Source: Pyxicephalus adspersus
Lineage: Eukaryota; Chordata; Amphibia; Anura; Pyxicephalidae
Length of the DNA stretch: 64,000 nt
Direction: 5' to 3'
NCBI RefSeq assembly: GCF_032062135.1
Contig: NC_092860.1
Span: 64,035,813 to 64,099,812, forward strand
The first letter of the stretch is position 1, and the number at the start of each line of letters is the position of its first letter. The notes beneath the pieces were generated by a model. It was not told where the DNA came from. It ran no database searches and saw nothing but the letters and a program-made list of their open reading frames with translations. Below are positions 57,005-64,000 of the stretch, in pieces. Made by a program: the position numbers and the translations under genes.

Positions 57005-57862
57005 CTCCCAACCCACCGGGGTTGGGCTGGAACCCATGACCTCCCCTCAGGACCAAAACATTTCCAATCAATTAGGTACATTAGCTTTTTGCAAGAAAAC
57101 TTGCAATCCAGAATTTGATGAACTTCATATTCCTGAGAAGAATCAGGTGCAGGAGTAGCCAGCGGAGAGGGACGAGAAAAGGGATTCAGGACCAATGGCT
57201 TAAGCAGAGACACATGGAAGGCATTGGGCAGCTTGAGATGTGGGGGAAGATGTAACTTCTAACAAACTGGGTAAACCTTGGCAGAAAAGGCATAAGGTTT
57301 GATGAACCGGGGGAAGGGAAGGCACCTTGCAGCCTGTTCCGTGTGGAGAGCCAGACTTTATCTCCAGGTTGGAAAAGAGGCGCCTTATGATGACGCCAAT
57401 CAGCAAACTTCTTGTAATGAAAAGCTGACTGCTTTAGGTGCTCTGAGGTTAGAGCCCAAATAGGGTTAAGGTCCTTCTGCAGGGCACTGAGTGCGGGTAC
57501 ATCGGCAGAGCAGGGTATAAGAGACGGAAGGCGAGGATGTTTGCCGTAGATGATGAAGAATGGAGACATGCTGGTGCAGACATGATTATTGTGAGCCAAC
57601 TCTGTCCAAGGTAGCAGAGTCACCCAGTCATCATGGTGAGCGGATACCAGGGCTCCAAGATATTGCTTCAAGGACTGACTGACTCTCTCTGTCTGCCCAT
57701 TAGTCTGCGGATGATAGGCTTAAAAGAACTCTGCAGAGACGTCCAGGAATTTGCAGAAGCTTTTCCAGAAGTCAGAAGTAAACTACACCCTACGATCTGA
57801 CACAATATTAGTGGGCATAAAATTAGTGGGCAGAAAATTTCCATAATGAAGATTGGCAGCAA
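57005..57862 (-). pseudogene. Gypsy integrase C-terminal half and chromodomain
   Basis: Frame 57671-57186 reads 'HHDDWVTLLPWTELAHNNHV', 'PFFIIYGKHPRLPS' and 'APLFQPGDKVWLSTRN' (the GPY/F-type integrase C-terminal region), then frame 57213-56980 'EYEVHQILDCKF' and 'YLIDWKCFGPEGRSWVPAQ' (chromodomain). The DDE core lies upstream (57720-57960) with stops. One frameshift joins the two long frames. Confidence 0.85.
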
Positions 57863-58513
57863 TGCTGCAGCAGATGGTAGAGCTGGGCCATTTTAGAAAA
57901 ACTGTCTACGACTACCCAATTACTGTACAGCCATCAGAAGGAGGGAGATCTGTGATAAATACATGGATAGATGACACCAAGGTTCTGTGGGAATAGGTAG
58001 TGGAAGGAGTGGTCCTGCAGGGGCACAGGTGGCAGACTTTGTTTAAGCACAGGCAGAACAGGCCTTGACATAGTCCGATACCTACTTATAAAGATTGGGC
58101 CACCAGTACTGTTGCGAGAGAAGTTTGAATGTTTTATGAATGCCTGGATGATCAGAAAGTTTTGAATCATGTGCCATCGTAACATCCTGGTGCGAAGTTG
58201 AGGTGACACCAAGGTTTTACCTGGAGGAATAGCTGATTCCTGGATAGAGCTCAAGGCTCAGATGTGGGCTGGAGGGATGATAGACTCTGGCTCCACAGCA
58301 GTCTCAGGGTCCTGTGGGTCAAAGGAGCGAGAAAGGGCGTCAGCTCTGGAGTTAGCAAAACCAGGTTTGAAGGTAATGATAACATCAAACCAGGAAAAGA
58401 ATAAAGACCAATGAGGCTGCTGGGGGTTGAGGTGGCGAGCCGATTGTAGGTACTGAAGTTTCTTATGGTCAGTAAAAATAGTGACCTTTGGGAGGGGACC
58501 CCTCCAAGAGGTA

Positions 58514-59442
58514 TCACCATTCCTCCAGGGCTAGCTTGATGGCTAGTAGCTCCCTGTCCCCAATGGAGTAATTCCTTTCAGCTGGGGAGAATTTCCTTGA
58601 GTAAAAGGCAAAGGGGCGTTGGGCTCTGGTGGGGGTCTGGAAGAGAATAGCTCCCACTGGAGGAAGCATCAACCTTAATGGAGATGGGCTTGGTGACATC
58701 TGGCCTAACCAGAGCTGGTCCAGAAAGAAAAGCTTTCTTTTAGGAATGAAAGGCCTCAATAGCCTCAGAGGGTCAGTTCTTAGGATCAGAGTCATGATGG
58801 GAGCTACCAGAGTGGAGTAATTCCTGATAAACTGCCGGTAATAGTTTTTAAACCCCAGAAAGCGCTGAGTAGTCTTAAGACCCCAAGACAGAGGCCAATT
58901 GGAAATAGCTGCAACCTTTTCCAGATCCCTGGAGAGGTCTTTAGAAACAATGTAACCCAGCAAGGTTACCTGAGGAAGTTCAAACAGGCACGTCTCTGCC
59001 TTCGCATAGAGTCCGTTGTCTCTGAGCTGCTGTAAGACCAAACGAACATGTTGTCTGTGAGTAGGCAAGTCTGAAGAAAAAATCAGAATGTCATCCACAT
59101 AGACTGTAACACAGTCGTATAAAAGCTCTCGAAACACCTCATTACCAAAGTACAATTCATAATGCCCATCTTTGGTGTTAAATGCGTTTTTCCATTCATC
59201 CCCTCTTTGATCCGGATAAGTTTGTATGCACCTTGGAGGTCTAGTTTGGTAAAGATCTGTGCACTACAGAGACAGTGGAAGAGCTCAGGAATGAGTGGCA
59301 GAGGGTAGCGGTTCTTTATGGTGATGGCATTCAGACCGCAGTAGTCAATACATGGCTGGAGAGTCCCATCATTTCTCTGAACAAAAAGTTCAAGGTTCAG
59401 CAAGAAACTAGGTATCAAGGTATCTTTGTTCAAGGAATCCAA
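58514..59442 (-). pseudogene. Gypsy reverse transcriptase and RNase H
   Basis: First frame 59442-59083: '[20 protein letters not shown]', '[18 protein letters not shown]' (motif A). Second frame 59155-58514: '[13 protein letters not shown]' (YVDD at 59090-59101), 'LLGYIVSKDL', 'TQRFLGFKNYYRQF' and RNase H 'FYSRKFSPAERNYSIGDREL'. A shift near 58760-58640 damages the RNase H start. The catalytic Asp residues are retained. It is the better-kept RT of the two family-A elements here. Confidence 0.88.
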
Positions 59443-59458
59443 CAGGGCGCAAAAGACA

Positions 59459-59528
59459 AAACCTCAAGTGGCGCAGTAGACAGAGCTGAAGCCAGACAGC
59501 AAAGTATCCCTGGGTTCAGATCCTGACA
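59459..59528 (-). mobile_element. LTR stub with antisense tRNA-like start
   Basis: The LTR begins TGTCAGGATCTGAACCC right after a polypurine tract. Its complement (plus strand 59461-59528) reads as tRNA-like: A-box-like 'TGGCGCAGTAGA' and B-box-like 'GGTTCAGATCC'. It is cut off after ~70 bases. Confidence 0.75.
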
Positions 59529-59539
59529 TTATCCCCCTC

Positions 59540-59795
59540 CCTCCAGAATGGCTTTTGGACGTCTGAGGACCTGGCTTGTGAGGAAACCTGTGGTGGAATT
59601 CTCTTGTCAGCTTGAGGGCTTGCACATTCCCTTCAGGTTCCCAAGAATTTTCCTTTGGACCATATCCTTTCCATTCCAATCAAGGATACTCTCAACAATA
59701 AATTCTTCTTCACCCTGTACATCAGCCAGTGGAGACGGGTGGCAGAACTCTTCCAGGGAAGAGATTTTCATTAAATGGTTTGAGAAGAGATACAT
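59540..59795 (-). pseudogene. Chromodomain of the second gypsy element
   Basis: 'EEEFIVESILD' in one frame and 'MEWKGYGPKENSWEPEGNV' in another (W and GYG.E.SWEP motif), then 'FHHRFPHKPGPQ' to the stop. One frameshift near 59680. Confidence 0.8.
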
Positions 59796-60033
59796 GGAAG
59801 ACAGGGTGAATCTTCATACTGTTAGGGAGTTTTAGGCGGAATGTTGCAGGATTAATCTGAGCTGTAATTTGAAAAGGCCCCACAAACTTTTGTCCTAACT
59901 TGGAGGATGGAACATGTGTCTTTAGATGACGGGTAGACAGCCAGACTTTGTCACCTATTAGAAAGATAGGAGCTGTTCTGCGCTGTCTATTGCAGTCTTC
60001 TTGTGCCTTGAGCTTTTTTCAGTCAGTCTCAAT

Positions 60034-60800
60034 TTATTTCTCCTGAGCATCACGTAAGGCTGTTAATCTGCAGGTTACAGCGGGTATTGGAGTTGAGATA
60101 GGCAGGTTAGGGATCAAAACTGGATGTTGACCAGTGTTCAAGAAAAAAGGGCTCTGAGAAGTGGAACTGTGTTTAGAATTGTTATAAGAAAATTCTGCTG
60201 TTGGGAGGTAGTCCACCCGATCATTTTGGAGATAACTAACGAAACACCGCAAATACTGTTCCAGAGTTTGATTGCTCCTCTCGGTCTGACCATTAGACTG
60301 AGGATGAAAGGCGGAAGACAAATTATAATAGTGATGCCTAGAGCTGTGCAAAAACTTTTCCAAAATTTTGAGGTAAACTGCACCCCTCTATCAGACACTA
60401 CATTATCAGGTATTCCATATAATCTGAATATTTCTCGAACCATCAGTTTAGCAGTCTGTTCAGCTGTGGGTACATCTCTTGTTGGGATGAAATAAGTCAT
60501 TTTAGTGAGACGATCTACAACCACTAATATGGTGGTCATGTCATTGGAAGGAGGTAGATCCACCATAAAATCCAGAGAAATGGACCCCAAGATGAAACAG
60601 GGAGTGGCTGAAGTAACCCCAGAGGAGAAGATCGGGGAGTCTTGTTTCGGGCACAGGTCGGGCAAGAGGCAACATAGTTCTTAACATCGTTTTTATAACT
60701 GGGCCACCAAAAAGGAACGTGATAAAAGTTCTCCAGTCTTTGTGGCCCCAAAATGTCCTGTAAACTTAGAGTCATGAACCAGCCTGAGAACTTCTACTAG
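60034..60800 (-). pseudogene. Integrase of the second gypsy element
   Basis: An HHCC-like start 'GHFGATKTGELL'-type codons (~60755), 'VASCPTCARNKTPR' (~60680), then DDE: 'SLDFMVDLPPS' (~60560), 'VVSDRGVQFTSKFWKSF' (~60390) and 'HPQSNGQTERSNQTLEQYL' (~60300-60250), followed by 'PFFLNTGQHPVL'. It is split over three frames but nearly complete. Confidence 0.85.
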
Positions 60801-61137
60801 CAGATTCAGAAACATATATTCGATTGTATTAAGTCCAGAACCCGTTCTGAAAGCTTAACTAAATATCTGTTGGTGGATGGCAGAGGAGTGAATCATCACT
60901 TTAACCATCCCTAAGTTAAAGTTTTCTACTTAATGGTTGCCGAGCCCTGAAATATGTATAAATTAAAAGGGGAGGTGGGGGAATGGAGGGGATATCAGCT
61001 CTTTACGGTAAGTAGATTTGATATAATAAAAAACATTTATTTAAATCACTAAAATCAACAAATTTCAAACAAGATGTAAAATATAAAGTTAAAAAACCAT
61101 ACTGGTTCCAACACTTAGTTTCACAGCGCAATATGAT
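60801..61137. other. Unassigned sequence
   Basis: No coding motif; a purine-rich stretch lies near 60965-60995. Confidence 0.4.
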
Positions 61138-61221
61138 GGGTCTGATTCAAATGTATATACTTATGGATTCCTCTGACACGTTTCGCCCTTACGGGCTTCC
61201 TCAGGGGATTAGTCGAGACCC
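61138..61221 (-). ncRNA. Hammerhead-like ribozyme motif of a PLE
   Basis: Minus strand: outer stem GGGTCT (61221-61216) / AGACCC (61143-61138), core CTGAGGA (61204-61198), inner stem GCCC/GGGC with loop 'gtaa', and GAAA (61184-61181). Confidence 0.65.
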
Positions 61222-63324
61222 TAGGAAATTGTTTTATTGTTGTTACTAGGTAAGTATATACCTGATATACAGACCACTCAGTAGATAAGTTTTTGTGATA
61301 AGGAGTTTACTATGTGTCTCAATCGTAAATTAAAACAAGGAAGACTAGTACAGTGGATATTTCTGTGATTTCATATAGAAAAGATCATCTTTATTAATTT
61401 TTTATTTATATAATTATAGGTAGAGGATATTAAATTAAAGAAAGAACAATAATATGATAGAAAGGCAGTACTTACTTGGAGGGTATTAGGTATGATTTGT
61501 ACACTGATAGTTGGAAATAAATACTGTTCAGTGAATTCCTACATTTAAGATGACAACTTGAATAAAGTCTGTAAATTACAAATCCAAGTGTGAGTTTCTT
61601 GCATATTAATCAATAATCAAAATTTTCAAATGAAGTCTAGATTGTTGGATAATAGATTGAAGAAGTGAACACTTGCTTAAATGATCAATGATTTACCTAT
61701 AATGAAATTGTGAATTTCATAAATTTTCTTATATTACATCTATTTCTAAAATTAAAGTTCTTTAGCAATGTAAACTTCAATTCGAAGACTTTAAAATGAG
61801 GTGAAAATATATAAAAAAAACAAAATAGGGAGTAATAAATAAATTTGTCCACAAGGTGGCATATCTGCAATGAGTGCAAACAGGCCTGTCCAATATTTCA
61901 TTCTTTACTGTATAACTGATCTTTTATTGATGAATCTATAGAATAATAATAAGCAATAATTTTTATATGCTAAAAATTAATGATATCGGTACTTAATTAT
62001 TGCTAAGTTACTGCAGGTAAGATTTAAAAAGGATTATCATACCTCCAAACCTACTAGTTTAAACTAGTGGGTGAAATACCATCTTAGACTAAGAAGCAGT
62101 CGGATTGTTCTAAATAAACTATGAAAAAAAGAAAAAGAATAAAAAAAGAAATAAAAAAGGATTCTAAGTTACATCCAGGAAATTAGTATATTAAAAAAGT
62201 ATCAATAGTAAGATACAGTGTTTGGTATACATACCTATTTGTAAAAGGTAAAGCTGGTGGCAGTGGTCCAAAAGCAGGACTGATACTGCCGGCAGCTTGT
62301 ATTTATATGGCAATGCTTGTTGGTTGTACACGTGCATTGTAGTGTTAGATCTGTCAGAAAACCTACTAGCTTGAGAAGAGTTACTTCTGTTTGTGTGTCA
62401 ATTTATGAATAAAGCTCAAGCTGCACATGTATTGTTTTGCAAGGAAGGGAGGATTTTTAGTAGTTTCAGGTCAGTCTCAGTAACCAGTATTATGGAAATT
62501 AGGTCAACATATTGCTGGGCGGACCAGACAGGGAATGGAGCCAACCCTCTAGTGCCTTTACTCGCTGGATAACGGATCAGAGATCTGGATAAACGGGTCC
62601 TGATCAGCCCAGCATAGCTGATCAAACAGGGGAGTTTAAAGGTGGACTCCAATCCCTCCATGTTGTAAGGAAGGAGATAGATCTCCTTAAGACACCTGGT
62701 GATGGTGCCCCCGTCCCCAGTAAGGCTTTAGCGGGACGGGCGGAATAATAAACATTTGCAATGTAAAACAGTTAGGTGTCGTTGATGTTTTGTATAGATG
62801 TTTTGTATGGATGTTTTATATGCATGAATGAATGTGTATGATTATTAATTTCTAGGAAGTAGTATTTAATGTCCTTAAGTGATAAATCAAGTAAGTCAAA
62901 CTATACCATGATGAGGTGGTTTGAAATTAATGAGTATTCTACATGCTAATGTGACATAACATGATGTAAATAACTTTTGAATAAGGATATAACATTTTAT
63001 GTTTTCTAAATCAAGAGTAATCATTCCAATGTATATGCGTACATATGTAGGCTTAGGATATCATAAGATCAGTGGTAATCATTCCAATATACATGACAGT
63101 AAAAAAAAAGCAACAATTAACAAAATTCATACATAAATAGGTCAAATATTGACAAGATAAAGTTTATTATGATATGGTGACAGAACATTACACGTGTGGT
63201 AACGGGACTAGTTTATAGTGAGTAAGCTATGCAGGATAAAATTATAAGTAGATATTGTTATTATTGTTAGTGACTGTAGACGATGGGGAAGAATTTATTA
63301 TTATTATACGAATGATTTGAAAGA
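61222..63324. other. Long AT-rich non-coding stretch between two PLE ends
   Basis: Probably PLE leader/terminal sequence on both sides, because divergent hammerhead-like motifs bound it (61138-61221 minus, 63325-63411 plus). The short frame 62661-62416 has no known domain. Confidence 0.4.
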
Positions 63325-63411
63325 CAGAGCATCATTCAATCCTGATGAGGACATAGCTTTTAGGGTTGAAATACATTTCCTCCCGTAGACTTTAAAAATT
63401 TAAAAACTCTG
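63325..63411 (+). ncRNA. Possible hammerhead-like motif of a PLE
   Basis: Core CTGATGA (63342-63348) and GAAA (63368-63371), with a short outer stem CAGAG (63325-63329) / CTCTG (63407-63411). The inner stem is weak. It lies just upstream of PLE coding sequence. Confidence 0.45.
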
Positions 63412-64000
63412 CAACAACTTTTATTTGAAAACAAACAGATTGAAAATGAGATACTACAGATGGAAGGATATGAAATATCTTGTTCTACACTATCTATTAG
63501 ACACCCAAAGTCTTCATATTTCCCCCAAACTTCATCCTATATATCCTTTTATTCAAACTTTTTTGAACCTAGTAGCCCAGGACATCGAAAACATCAAAGA
63601 CTCACTATTCAAAACGGAGGATAACCTAGATCTTCCACTTAGGCAGGCCGTAAAAAATCTCAAAGAGAATCGAGAAATTATAATCAAACCATCGGACAAA
63701 GGAGGCAATATCATTGTCTTTAACATAGACCACTATGAAAGATATTGCTAAAGAATTTTAATCATACAGAATGGTCCACGACAATTCCAGGTAGCACAAT
63801 CAAATCTTTCTTTGACCAGTACTACATGAATATGAACTCAGTCACACCATTCACAATTAACCAAAACATGAAGGATTACCTAAACATTACACATCCAATA
63901 ACCCCAACATTTTATACCTTACCAAAAATTCACAAAGACCCAGTCAATCCCTCAGGTAGACCAATTATAGCAGGAATAGGATTTAAATCCTCAAATGCGA
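63412..64000 (+). pseudogene. PLE N-terminal/RT region, runs off the right edge
   Basis: The open frame 63425-63751 holds 'LRQAVKNLKENREIIIKPSD' and 'KGGNIIVFNIDHYERYC', the start of the Penelope RT domain. After one stop and shift at ~63750, 'HTEWSTTIPGS', 'TFYTLPKIHKDPVNPSGRP' and 'IIAGI' follow to the window end. At least one frameshift is present, so the copy is not intact, but it may extend further to the right. Confidence 0.85.

Larger units (their letters stand above)
56360..59458 (-). mobile_element. Ty3/gypsy chromovirus, 5' truncated
   Basis: On the minus strand: RT (59442-59083), RT end and RNase H (59155-58514), a linker with 'QESAIPPGKTL' (~58230), integrase (58250-57186), chromodomain (57213-57005), polypurine tract (57005-56980, G-rich) and the 3' LTR (56979-56360). 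gag, protease and the 5' LTR are missing. It is the same family as 39619-50630. Reading frames are broken, yet all catalytic blocks can be read. Confidence 0.88.
59459..60800 (-). mobile_element. Second Ty3/gypsy chromovirus, both ends truncated
   Basis: Minus strand: integrase (60800-60034), linker, chromodomain (59795-59540), polypurine tract 'ggagggagggggataa' (59544-59529) and only the first ~70 bases of its 3' LTR (59528-59459). RT and gag are missing. It abuts the family-A element at ~59458 in the same orientation. It is of a different family from element A (LTR starts TGTCAGGATC). Confidence 0.82.

Noticed and set aside
59461..59528. A possible tRNA gene on the plus strand
   Set aside because: It has A- and B-box-like motifs but lies exactly at the start of an LTR after a polypurine tract, with poor acceptor and anticodon stems; treated as part of the LTR.
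57000..60800. Plus-strand ORFs such as 60124-60495 and 59275-59526
   Set aside because: They are antisense to readable integrase and RT codons of the gypsy elements.

Overview
This window looks like repeat-dense, gene-free vertebrate chromosome, most probably from a frog. That reading is inferred from the mix of transposable elements: Tx1/L1-type LINEs (one copy starts with U2 snRNA sequence), Penelope-like elements (PLEs) with hammerhead-like motifs, Ty3/gypsy chromoviruses, a DIRS-type element, CR1/L2-like LINE ends, Tc1-type transposase debris and several MITE families. I found no host protein gene, intact rRNA, functional tRNA or CRISPR array. Every recognisable reading frame belongs to a transposon and is broken by stops, frameshifts, deletions or later insertions.

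Layout. 1-840 is a large imperfect inverted repeat. 2.2-2.8 kb is a CR1-like LINE 3' end. 3.5-6.0 kb is a decayed transposase-like gene (minus strand) split by a solo LTR (CATGA duplication) and a TA-flanked MITE. 6.3-9.05 kb is an L1 copy carrying a second copy of that MITE. 9.6-12.5 kb holds an L1 ORF1/ORF2 fragment, an LTR with an antisense tRNA-like start, and a Tc1 remnant. 14-18.5 kb has a SINE, a palindromic MITE, an L1 3' end and an LTR fragment. 19.5-20.3 kb is a TTAA-flanked MITE with an 80-bp-arm palindrome. 20.6-22.55 kb is a Tx1/Keno-like retrocopy beginning with U2 snRNA sequence, inside a 16-bp duplication. 23-28 kb has a PLE GIY-YIG end and two L1 copies. 29.6-31.5 kb is a DIRS-like element. 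34-39.6 kb holds two PLE copies.

39.6-50.6 kb is the most layered locus. A plus-strand Ty3/gypsy element (protease, RNase H, integrase, chromodomain, polypurine tract, LTR) is split by a nearly full-length minus-strand L1. That L1 contains a solo LTR, an unclassified 581-bp insert and about five ~120-bp tandem units between ORF1 and ORF2. 50.6-55 kb has another L1, a solo LTR, and a gypsy element shortened to LTR-gag-LTR. 55.4-56.36 kb is a CR1-like end split by a retroviral-type solo LTR (GTAT duplication). 56.4-60.8 kb holds two minus-strand chromoviruses end to end. 60.8-64 kb has PLE material, with an open PLE reading frame leaving the right edge.

The elements work only as genomic parasites and hosts of one another. 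Their relative ages can be read from who interrupts whom. The observations most worth follow-up are the hammerhead-like motifs whose outer stems co-vary, the antisense tRNA-like start shared by two LTR families, the U2-LINE chimera, and the tandem repeats inside the L1.
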